From assembly GCA_012799795.1 (NCBI GenBank), contig JAAZKO010000018.1, positions 1 to 11,354 of the forward strand: 11,354 nucleotides of DNA, given 5' to 3'. Source of the DNA: Minisyncoccota bacterium (lineage in GTDB: Bacteria; Patescibacteriota; Microgenomatia; UBA1400; PJMF01). Both the position numbers and the translations under genes were made by a program. Of the stretch, positions 1 to 5,612 are shown piece by piece (position 1 is the first letter of the stretch; every line of letters starts with the position of its first letter). The notes below the pieces were generated by a model. That model searched no databases and was not told the DNA's origin. It saw nothing but the letters and a program-made list of their open reading frames with translations.

Positions 1-51
1 CCTAGATTGAAGGCTTCAAAGGCCTTTGTCCTGCCATTAGACGATCGGGCA
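1..51 (-). tRNA. tRNA-Gln(UUG), 5' part only, cut by window edge
   Basis: Read on the minus strand, the first 51 nt of a tRNA run off the left edge of the window. The acceptor 5' strand is TGCCCGA (51 to 45), followed by T8, a D arm with TAATGG in the loop, and an anticodon stem AAGGC/GCCTT enclosing the loop CTTTGAA. That loop reads anticodon TTG, hence glutamine. The T loop and the 3' acceptor strand lie outside the window, so pairing of the acceptor cannot be checked. A tRNA-Glu, which has similar 5' sequences, is excluded by the anticodon. The gene lies downstream of the methyltransferase gene on the same strand but has its own promoter. Confidence 0.88.
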
Positions 52-74
52 ATGTTAAGCTATAACAGCTTGTT

Positions 75-103
75 ATTATAATTGTTTAATTAGTTTTTTT
101 CAA
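75..103 (-). promoter_or_regulatory. Promoter of tRNA-Gln
   Basis: On the minus strand, TTGAAA (103 to 98) is separated by exactly 17 nt from a perfect TATAAT (80 to 75). The predicted start near position 68 leaves a leader of about 17 nt before tRNA-Gln at 51. The -35 box lies inside the 3' end of the methyltransferase gene. This is a near-consensus housekeeping sigma factor promoter by sequence; the start site itself is inferred. Confidence 0.7.
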
Positions 104-904
104 AACAAAATAATGATTGAGCTTCTGAGATTTACCATCGGCTAAAAACTGATCTAATATTTGCAAGCCCGCTTTTTCAAACAATTTTTCACTAGCTTTA
201 TTATCTAAATGATGACAATAGCGAATTGCTTCTTTTTTTGTAGAGGTTTTTTCTTTTTTTCGCCAATCTAATAAATAATCGTCATTTTCAAGATTTTTTA
301 ACAGTTTTTTCAACTTTAGTCTTTGAAAAATATTTATTTTTGGATTTTTTCGAATTTTTTGCCAATTTAAAATGTTTTTTTGAAATCTTTCATCTTTAGC
401 AAATTGCCAATTACTAACTATTACCAAACCGTCTTTATTTATAATTTCTTTTAATGATTGAAAAAAACTTAAGCGCAAGTCACCACTAGGCAAATGATGG
501 CTTAGACCAAAGACAACTATTAAATCAAATTGTTGAGAAAACGGCCAAATAATTTTCTTATTTTTTAAATAATTGCTAATTAAATCAAATTTTAAAAGCT
601 GAGCATTAATATTTTCTTTATCAATTGTTTCCTGAGCAATATTTAGTAATTTTGCAGAATTATCTAGGCCAAGATATTTAAAATTAATATTTTTTTCTTT
701 TAAAAATTGAGCGAAACGGGCATTGCCGCAAGCTAAATCGAGGACTTGAATTTTTTTTTGATTTTTAATATTTTTTTCTAAAAACTGAGGAATTTTTTGC
801 CAACCTTGCCAAAAATATTGACGACTATCGCTAAAATCATCAGCCACGTTTTGATAGAAGTCTTTATTAAGCTTATTGAGTTTGTTGATAGTTATTTTTT
901 GCAC
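86..904 (-). CDS. Trm9/ALKBH8-like SAM-dependent methyltransferase (probable tRNA wobble uridine modification)
   Basis: A class I SAM methyltransferase of 272 residues. The SAM-binding motif I is VLDLACGNARF (54-64), with an acidic residue after strand 2 (D81). The family assignment rests on features shared with Trm9/ALKBH8: an N-terminal stretch YQNVADDFSDSR (17-28) followed by aromatic residues, SHHL (135-138) where the family has IHHL/IHHF, and a C-terminal segment IRYCHH (227-232), comparable to RYYH before the last helix. Trm9 enzymes methylate the carboxymethyl group on U34 of tRNA, giving mcm5U. The start is GTG, since an in-frame TAG lies three codons upstream and no early ATG follows. 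There is no Shine-Dalgarno sequence. It diverges from elp3 across 51 bp, which supports the assignment. A small-molecule methyltransferase remains possible. Methyltransferase: very likely; Trm9-like substrate: inferred. Confidence 0.75.
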   Translation of the reverse strand: MQKITINKLNKLNKDFYQNVADDFSDSRQYFWQGWQKIPQFLEKNIKNQKKIQVLDLACGNARFAQFLKEKNINFKYLGLDNSAKLLNIAQETIDKENINAQLLKFDLISNYLKNKKIIWPFSQQFDLIVVFGLSHHLPSGDLRLSFFQSLKEIINKDGLVIVSNWQFAKDERFQKNILNWQKIRKNPKINIFQRLKLKKLLKNLENDDYLLDWRKKEKTSTKKEAIRYCHHLDNKASEKLFEKAGLQILDQFLADGKSQKLNHYFVLKKTN

Positions 905-912
905 TCTAGCCT

Positions 913-921
913 ATTTTAGCA
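913..921 (-). promoter_or_regulatory. Extended -10 promoter of the methyltransferase gene
   Basis: On the minus strand TGCTAAAAT (921 to 913) matches the extended -10 pattern TGnTATAAT with one mismatch. Exactly 8 nt (912-905) separate it from the GTG start at 904, so transcription should begin at or within a few bases of the start codon. No convincing -35 box was found, which is usual for extended -10 promoters. Leaderless translation is inferred. Confidence 0.55.
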
Positions 922-941
922 AACAAAACACAATTGCAGGG

Positions 942-947
942 TATAAT
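942..947 (+). promoter_or_regulatory. -10 box of elp3
   Basis: A perfect TATAAT lies 8 nt upstream of the elp3 ATG at 956. No -35 match was found at 16-18 nt spacing and there is no Shine-Dalgarno sequence between the hexamer and the start, so the mRNA is probably leaderless or has a leader of only 1-3 nt. Together with the opposing -10 at 913-918 it forms a compact bidirectional promoter. Confidence 0.55.
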
Positions 948-955
948 AAAGCTCG

Positions 956-2764
956 ATGTCTAAAATGGAAGATCAAGAGATTGTATCTAAATTAGTTAAA
1001 AGATTAGAAGCTAATTTAAATTTATCTTGGTCAAAAATATTGACTTTGATTAAAAAATATCCTAAAAAAGATGGTGGTTTTTTTAGTAAAACTGAGATTA
1101 TTAACGCTTATCGCCAGCTTTATCCAAAAAAACCTTATGGTCGATTAGTACAAAAATTAAGGCTGAAACCAACGCGTAGTGCCTCTGGTGTAGCCCCAGT
1201 AACAGTTTTAACAAAACCCTATCCTTGTCCAGGAAATTGTTTGTTTTGTCCAAATGATTTACGGATGCCAAAAAGTTATTTGGCTGAGGAGCCTGGAGCG
1301 CAACGGGCAGAAAAGAATTTTTTTGATCCTTATTTGCAAGCAATGAGTCGCTTAACGGCTTTAGCTGACATGGGTCATCGTACAGATAAGGTAGAATTAA
1401 TTGTTTTAGGTGGCACTTGGACTCATTATCCAGAAACATATCGATTGTGGTTTATTGAACAATGTTTTAAGGCAATGAATGACTTTAGCAAGCAGGATCG
1501 ATCTGCGGTGATTCGTCGAAGATATGAAATAGCTATTAAGAAATTGGATCAAGCACACATGAGCAGTGAGGCAAAGGAGAATTTAGCTCTATTAAATCAA
1601 TTAGATTTAGATGAAAAGTTGGTTAGAGAAAAATACAATCAATTGATTACAAAACATTATTTAGAGCCTGAAAAAAAAGCTGGCATCAGTGACTGGCAAA
1701 TATCAGATTGGGGAAAATTATTAAAAGCTCAGCAAAAAAATGAAACAACACGAGCTCGCTGTGTTGGTTTGGTTTTAGAAACTCGACCTGACGAGATTAA
1801 TCAGCAGACTGCTCTAGATTTGCGCAAACTAGGAGCGACCAAAATTCAATTGGGAGTGCAGGCTCTAGATGATGAAATTTTGCAATTGAATCGTCGCGGA
1901 CATGGCGTGGCTGAAACAGAGCAAGCTTTTGCTATTTTACGCCAACTAGGCTTTAAAATTCATGTGCACTGGATGGCTAATTTATATGGCAGAACGGTTG
2001 AAAATGATCAAGAAGATTTTTTGAAACTCTTTAGCGATAAAAATTTTCGTCCCGATGAATTAAAAATTTATCCCTGCTCTTTGATTGCCAGTGCTCCGCT
2101 CATGCAATATTACCAAGATGGTAAATGGCAACCCTATGATTATCAAGAAATGTTGGCTATCACCACTTTTACTTTGAAAAACACTCCGGCTTATTGTCGG
2201 ATAACGCGGATGTTGCGGGATATTCCCGCCCAAGACATTGTGGCTGGTAATATTAAAAGCAATTTTCGTCAGATAGCTGAAGCGCAAGTAAAAAAAGAAG
2301 GAGTGGAGATTAAAGAAATTCGCTCTAGAGAAATTCGTCGCCACAGCTTTGATGAGAAAAAAATTAACTTAAGTAAAATTAAATACCAAACGTCGGATAG
2401 CAATGAATATTTTTTGCAATTTACCATAGTAATTGAAGGTGGTGAAGAAAAAATTTTAGCCTTTCTGCGACTTAGTTTACCTAAAGGAAAAAAACACTGG
2501 TATCCGGGGCTAAAAGACAGTGCTTTGATTCGTGAAATTCATGTCTATGGTCAGGCATTAGCTTTAGGTGGTGAGGCTAAGGGTCGGGCTCAACATTTAG
2601 GACTTGGTAGTCGCTTAATTGGCGAGGCAAGAAAAATAGCTCAAAAAGCAGGCTATAAAAAATTAGCGGTGATTTCTGCAATTGGAACCAAAGAGTATTA
2701 CCGCTCACGAGATTTTACTAACGGAGATTTATATCAATTTTTATCATTAGAGAAAAAAGATTAA
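956..2764 (+). CDS. elp3: Elp3-family radical SAM / GNAT tRNA U34 carboxymethylation enzyme
   Basis: A full-length Elp3 homologue of 602 residues. Elp3 carboxymethylates wobble uridine of tRNA using SAM and acetyl-CoA; bacterial and archaeal versions work without the rest of Elongator. The radical SAM cluster is Cys91, Cys95 and Cys98 in PCPGNCLFCP. Further Elp3 signatures are DKVELIVLGGT (144-154), CVGLVLETRPD (269-279), NRRGHG (312-317), FRPDELKIYP (364-373) and TRMLRDIP (417-424). The C-terminal acetyltransferase domain starts at REIHVYG (526-532), with the acetyl-CoA loop HLGLGSRL (547-554) and VISAIGTKEYYR (572-583). About 80 residues (178-258) with no counterpart in human ELP3 are inserted in the radical SAM domain. 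ATG at 956 fits the -10 box; ATG at 965 is an alternative. It diverges from the Trm9-like gene, and its stop overlaps the convergent mazG-like stop by 4 bp. Confidence 0.93.
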   Translation: MSKMEDQEIVSKLVKRLEANLNLSWSKILTLIKKYPKKDGGFFSKTEIINAYRQLYPKKPYGRLVQKLRLKPTRSASGVAPVTVLTKPYPCPGNCLFCPNDLRMPKSYLAEEPGAQRAEKNFFDPYLQAMSRLTALADMGHRTDKVELIVLGGTWTHYPETYRLWFIEQCFKAMNDFSKQDRSAVIRRRYEIAIKKLDQAHMSSEAKENLALLNQLDLDEKLVREKYNQLITKHYLEPEKKAGISDWQISDWGKLLKAQQKNETTRARCVGLVLETRPDEINQQTALDLRKLGATKIQLGVQALDDEILQLNRRGHGVAETEQAFAILRQLGFKIHVHWMANLYGRTVENDQEDFLKLFSDKNFRPDELKIYPCSLIASAPLMQYYQDGKWQPYDYQEMLAITTFTLKNTPAYCRITRMLRDIPAQDIVAGNIKSNFRQIAEAQVKKEGVEIKEIRSREIRRHSFDEKKINLSKIKYQTSDSNEYFLQFTIVIEGGEEKILAFLRLSLPKGKKHWYPGLKDSALIREIHVYGQALALGGEAKGRAQHLGLGSRLIGEARKIAQKAGYKKLAVISAIGTKEYYRSRDFTNGDLYQFLSLEKKD

Positions 2765-3096
2765 TTTTCTTTATTCATTTCAAGGCGCTGACGAGTGTAA
2801 GTAATTTTACGTTCAACCACTTCCTTAATGTCAATATCAAGCTCAATAGCTAAAAGAAGTAAAGAACCGAAGACGTCGGCAAATTCATCTTCCAAATTTT
2901 TTCGAGAAAAATTAGCAATTTTTGAATTGCGCTGCAAGTTCATACTAGTCAAGATTTCGTCAGATAATTCACCCAACTCTTCAACAATCTTCATGGTTCT
3001 AGCAAAGATTCTTTGGTTTTCATCTTTAAGTGGCCAGCGTTTATTTAAAAATCGAGCTATTTTTTGGTATTCACTGATTATTTCATCTAATTGCAT
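2761..3096 (-). CDS. MazG-like nucleotide pyrophosphohydrolase
   Basis: A 111-residue all-alpha NTP pyrophosphohydrolase of the MazG-like type. These enzymes hydrolyse (d)NTPs to the monophosphate and pyrophosphate with Mg2+ and commonly clear damaged nucleotides. The metal-binding signature is present in both parts: EELGE (39-43, EExxE) and EFAD (71-74, ExxD). The length fits a single-domain MazG-like protein, not the two-domain MazG of about 260 residues. It lies 14 nt below the recQ stop on the same strand but has its own -10 box, 8 nt before ATG and with no Shine-Dalgarno sequence. Its stop overlaps that of elp3. The family is clear; the preferred nucleotide cannot be read from sequence. 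Confidence 0.85.
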   Translation of the reverse strand: MQLDEIISEYQKIARFLNKRWPLKDENQRIFARTMKIVEELGELSDEILTSMNLQRNSKIANFSRKNLEDEFADVFGSLLLLAIELDIDIKEVVERKITYTRQRLEMNKEN

Positions 3097-3104
3097 AACT
3101 GATT

Positions 3105-3113
3105 ATTATATCA
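3105..3113 (-). promoter_or_regulatory. Extended -10 promoter of the mazG-like gene, using the recQ stop codon
   Basis: On the minus strand TGATATAAT (3113 to 3105) is a perfect extended -10 element. Its TGA is the recQ stop codon itself. Exactly 8 nt (3104-3097) separate the hexamer from the ATG at 3096. A leaderless transcript is inferred. Confidence 0.6.
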
Positions 3114-4655
3114 TTGATCACAATTAACTTGATCATATTTTAGTTTAATACAGCCAGAGCCGATTCCTGGCAAAATGGATTGGGGTTTAATTTTTTGTTC
3201 ACAGATAGCTAATGCTTCAATACTTTGCTGATGAAAAACCACTGGTAAAAGAAAAGTTTGTTTATTCAATAAAGAAAATTTCTCAGATAGTTTTTGGGTT
3301 AATTGTCTATTAAGTATTAATAATTCTTGAATTTTTGCTAGTTCTTCTTGATCAAGATAGAGTTTTAAATTTAAACATACATAGCAATGTTGACAATTTT
3401 TTTCTTTATCGTTTTTTGAATCGTCTTGTTTCCTGTCATTGCCATTTTCAGCATCGCTAAAATAATTCTCAATAATTCTCTCCAAACAAGTTTTACTCAG
3501 AGCGTAGTCTTTCATCTTTTTTAGTTTGTTTATTTCAATTTGATGGCGCGGATGTTGAGGGTCATTTTGATAACTTTTATCTAATAAACACTTTTGAATA
3601 TAAAGATCTTTGGCAGTAAATAGCAAATAACAATAGCTAGTTTTGCCATCACGCCCTGCCCTGCCCGCCTCCTGATAGTAATTTTCCAGATTAGCTGGTA
3701 CTTGATAATGAACGACTAAATGAACGTCAGCTTTGTCAACACCCATGCCAAAGGCATTGGTGGCAATAATAATTTGCAGTTGACTAGATAAAAATTGGTC
3801 CTGAGTGGTTTGGCGCGCGGCCTTTTCCATGCCGCCATGATAGTAAGCGATTGCTAATTTAGGGTTGAGTGACTTTAATAGTTGGCAGAGCTTTTCACAG
3901 GCCGCGCGCGTACTGCAATAAATTACAGCATTTTTGTTCGCATGTATTTTTAAAATTTTAATCAGATAAATATTTTTTTCAGCTTGGGTATGACAAATTA
4001 AATTATGGAAAATGAGGTTTTCTCGCAAAAAACTAGCAGAAAATTCTTGACAGGGTTCTAATTTCAAGAAGAGTTTTATTTCCTTTTTAACCAAAGTCGT
4101 GGCAGTAGCGGTAAAAGCGCTAATTACAATTTTTTCTTTCTGATCTTGAATTTTTTCTAGAAATTCTGGAATTTTTTTGTAGGCTGGCCGGAATTGATGA
4201 GCCCACATGCTAATGCAGTGCGCTTCATCAACACAAATCATGGAAATTTTGATTTGTTGGCAGAGTTTAATGATGTTTTTATTATTTAATCGTTCTGGAG
4301 CCAAATATAAAAATTTATATTGATTATTTGCTAAAGCATTAATTCTTTCTTCAATAATGTTTTTGTCTAATTGGCTATTGATAAAAGTCGCGCTAATATT
4401 TTTGGCTAGCAGATGATCGACCTGATCTTTCATTAAGGAAATAAGAGGTGAAATAATAATGCTTAAACCAGGAAAAATTAAAGCTGGTACTTGAAAGCAA
4501 ATTGATTTACCGCCACCTGTTGGTAAAATAGCTAAAGTATTTTGTTTCTTTAAAATTGATAAAACAATTTCTAATTGTCCGGGTCGAAAATCACTAAAAC
4601 CAAAATATTCTTGTAAGGTGTTTTTGGCTAATTGAGAGAGTTCTTGATCAGTCAC
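3111..4655 (-). CDS. recQ: RecQ-family ATP-dependent DNA helicase (short form)
   Basis: A 3'-5' DNA helicase of superfamily 2 acting in recombination and repair. Motifs in order: motif 0 FGFSDFRPGQ (18-27), Walker A PTGGGKS (45-51), DEAH (143-146) followed by CISMWAHQFRPAY, SAFTATAT (179-186), and motifs V-VI from ATNAFGMGVDKAD (298-310) to YYQEAGRAGRDG (326-337). Zinc-binding cysteines are C390, C421, C424 and C427. At 514 residues it is shorter than E. coli RecQ (about 610): after the zinc site only some 85 residues remain, with no recognisable winged-helix domain. A tail at 474-508 containing LPGIGSG resembles half of an HRDC domain. The aromatic-rich loop, SQWGHDFR in most RecQ, reads SMWAHQFR. 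The start is taken as GTG because the upstream frame has no ATG before a stop, and AATAAT (4662-4667) lies 6 nt before it. No Shine-Dalgarno sequence is seen. Confidence 0.93.
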   Translation of the reverse strand: MTDQELSQLAKNTLQEYFGFSDFRPGQLEIVLSILKKQNTLAILPTGGGKSICFQVPALIFPGLSIIISPLISLMKDQVDHLLAKNISATFINSQLDKNIIEERINALANNQYKFLYLAPERLNNKNIIKLCQQIKISMICVDEAHCISMWAHQFRPAYKKIPEFLEKIQDQKEKIVISAFTATATTLVKKEIKLFLKLEPCQEFSASFLRENLIFHNLICHTQAEKNIYLIKILKIHANKNAVIYCSTRAACEKLCQLLKSLNPKLAIAYYHGGMEKAARQTTQDQFLSSQLQIIIATNAFGMGVDKADVHLVVHYQVPANLENYYQEAGRAGRDGKTSYCYLLFTAKDLYIQKCLLDKSYQNDPQHPRHQIEINKLKKMKDYALSKTCLERIIENYFSDAENGNDRKQDDSKNDKEKNCQHCYVCLNLKLYLDQEELAKIQELLILNRQLTQKLSEKFSLLNKQTFLLPVVFHQQSIEALAICEQKIKPQSILPGIGSGCIKLKYDQVNCDQ

Positions 4656-4744
4656 CCAATCATTATTGATGAACAGCTCGACAAACGATTGACGAAATCT
4701 GATTTGAAACTTTAATATTTCTTATTAGAAATTGAAAAAACTGT
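4656..4744. other. 89-bp spacer between the DUF389 and recQ genes
   Basis: Nearly pure AT sequence with one short inverted repeat, TTTCT-AATA-AGAAA, without a following U tract, so it is not a convincing terminator. A weak -10 for recQ (AATAAT on the minus strand, 4667 to 4662) is the only signal I can support. Confidence 0.4.
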
Positions 4745-5377
4745 TTAAATTTTTTCTTTATGCTCTCCATTAAAGTAGATTTTGAGAACAATAAATGCTC
4801 CCATAAAAATTCCCAATATGTTAAGAGCTAGAATTAACAAATGTTCTAAAGCTACTGAATATTGATTTGTGACAATTCCGGCTGTGAAATTAACAATCGG
4901 AGGAACTAAGGAAATGGCGATGGAAATTCCCACGCCAGCGCTAGAAGCATCGGGCCAGATCCAAAGTAGCGTGCCAACTACTCCCATCAATACAGCAACG
5001 ATGAAAGTGTCAAATAAACTAATATTGGGTAATAAATAATTAAAGTTTTCTAATTGACTGAAAGAATTTAATAAAAACCAAAAAATCAAACTAGTTAAAA
5101 CTGAGGTGAGTAATAGGACTAATAAAGTTTTTAAGGATTTAAAATAATCTTTATAATTTTTAGAAACAAAAAAAACCATGCTGGAAATAATTGGATCAAA
5201 GAATGGCGAAATGAGCATTGAGCCGATTAAAATATAAACACTATTAATTTTTAAGCCAAAAACCGCCACAATGCTGGAAATAATGTTTAATAAAATTAAA
5301 TCCTGATCAATTTTAAAATTTTCCCGAGCTTTCTTTTCAAGAAAATTGGTTTTAAGAATTTTTTTAAGAATGTTCAT
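4745..5377 (-). CDS. DUF389-family multi-pass membrane protein
   Basis: A 210-residue integral membrane protein with about six hydrophobic segments, near residues 25-43, 47-71, 81-103, 122-142, 145-170 and 175-201. The signature SMLISPFFDPI (53-63) matches the DUF389 pattern GAMLIAPLMGPI, and the fifth segment carries a G-rich, small-residue stretch ending in LVPP (157-160), also typical. The family has no established biochemical role that I can cite; it is assumed to sit in the cytoplasmic membrane. Both the short basic N terminus (KK-rich to residue 16) and C terminus are likely cytoplasmic by the positive-inside rule. The ATG at 5377 lies 22 nt below tRNA-Pro on the same strand, so transcription from the tRNA promoter is possible. 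A TATTAT lies 9 nt before the ATG, and no Shine-Dalgarno sequence is present. Confidence 0.8.
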   Translation of the reverse strand: MNILKKILKTNFLEKKARENFKIDQDLILLNIISSIVAVFGLKINSVYILIGSMLISPFFDPIISSMVFFVSKNYKDYFKSLKTLLVLLLTSVLTSLIFWFLLNSFSQLENFNYLLPNISLFDTFIVAVLMGVVGTLLWIWPDASSAGVGISIAISLVPPIVNFTAGIVTNQYSVALEHLLILALNILGIFMGAFIVLKIYFNGEHKEKI

Positions 5378-5399
5378 TAATTGCTTATAATAACTTGTG

Positions 5400-5473
5400 T
5401 CGGGGAAACAGGACTCGAACCTGCGGCCTTACGGTCCCAAACCGTACGCTCTAGCCATCTGAGCTATTCCCCG
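5400..5473 (-). tRNA. tRNA-Pro(UGG)
   Basis: On the minus strand the acceptor strand CGGGGAA pairs with TTCCCCG over 7 bp, with discriminator A at 5400. The anticodon stem TACGG/CCGTA encloses loop TTTGGGA, giving anticodon TGG. The T arm contains GGTTCGAGTCC-type sequence. The C at the first acceptor position is typical of tRNA-Pro. The three bases after the discriminator read CAC, so CCA is not encoded. It lies 25 nt below tRNA-Leu and is probably cotranscribed with it. Confidence 0.96.
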
Positions 5474-5498
5474 TTGCTTAGTTAATGTCCTACTCAAG

Positions 5499-5582
5499 TG
5501 CCGCGGGTGGGAATCGAACCCACACACTATTGCTAGCACGAGATTTTAAGTCTCGCGCGTCTACCAATTCCGCCACCGCGGC
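5499..5582 (-). tRNA. tRNA-Leu(UAA)
   Basis: A class II tRNA with a long variable arm, 84 nt. The acceptor GCCGCGG pairs with CCGCGGC over 7 bp, with discriminator A at 5499. The D region reads TGGCGGAATTGGTAGACGC, characteristic of leucine tRNAs. The anticodon stem CGAGA/TCTCG holds loop CTTAAAA, anticodon TAA. CCA is not encoded (the bases after the discriminator read CTT). It is the first of a two-tRNA unit with tRNA-Pro. Confidence 0.97.
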
Positions 5583-5598
5583 GACTGTTAACTTTCAA

Positions 5599-5607
5599 AT
5601 TATACCA
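5599..5607 (-). promoter_or_regulatory. Extended -10 promoter of the tRNA-Leu/tRNA-Pro unit
   Basis: On the minus strand TGGTATAAT (5607 to 5599) is a perfect extended -10 element, 16 nt before tRNA-Leu, implying a leader of about 10 nt. It sits just past the murC stop, with upstream contacts reaching into the murC 3' end. No -35 match was found at normal spacing (a TTGTCT lies 20 nt upstream). Confidence 0.65.
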
Positions 5608-5612
5608 TTTTT

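Noticed and set aside
1101..2344. Antisense open frames within elp3 (1101-1439 and 2060-2344, minus)
   Set aside because: The plus-strand frame is a conserved Elp3; the antisense products show no domain or start signal.
3111..3113. Recoding of UGA as glycine, as in some CPR lineages
   Set aside because: UGA ends recQ at a sensible place and no gene contains an internal in-frame UGA.
2828..3127. Plus-strand open frame of 99 codons across the mazG-like gene
   Set aside because: The minus strand carries both metal-binding motifs of the MazG family; the plus frame is low-complexity serine-rich shadow sequence.
4690..4740. Inverted repeat TTTCT-AATA-AGAAA as a terminator after the DUF389 gene
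   Set aside because: The stem is only 5 bp, all weak pairs but one per strand, and no U tract follows.
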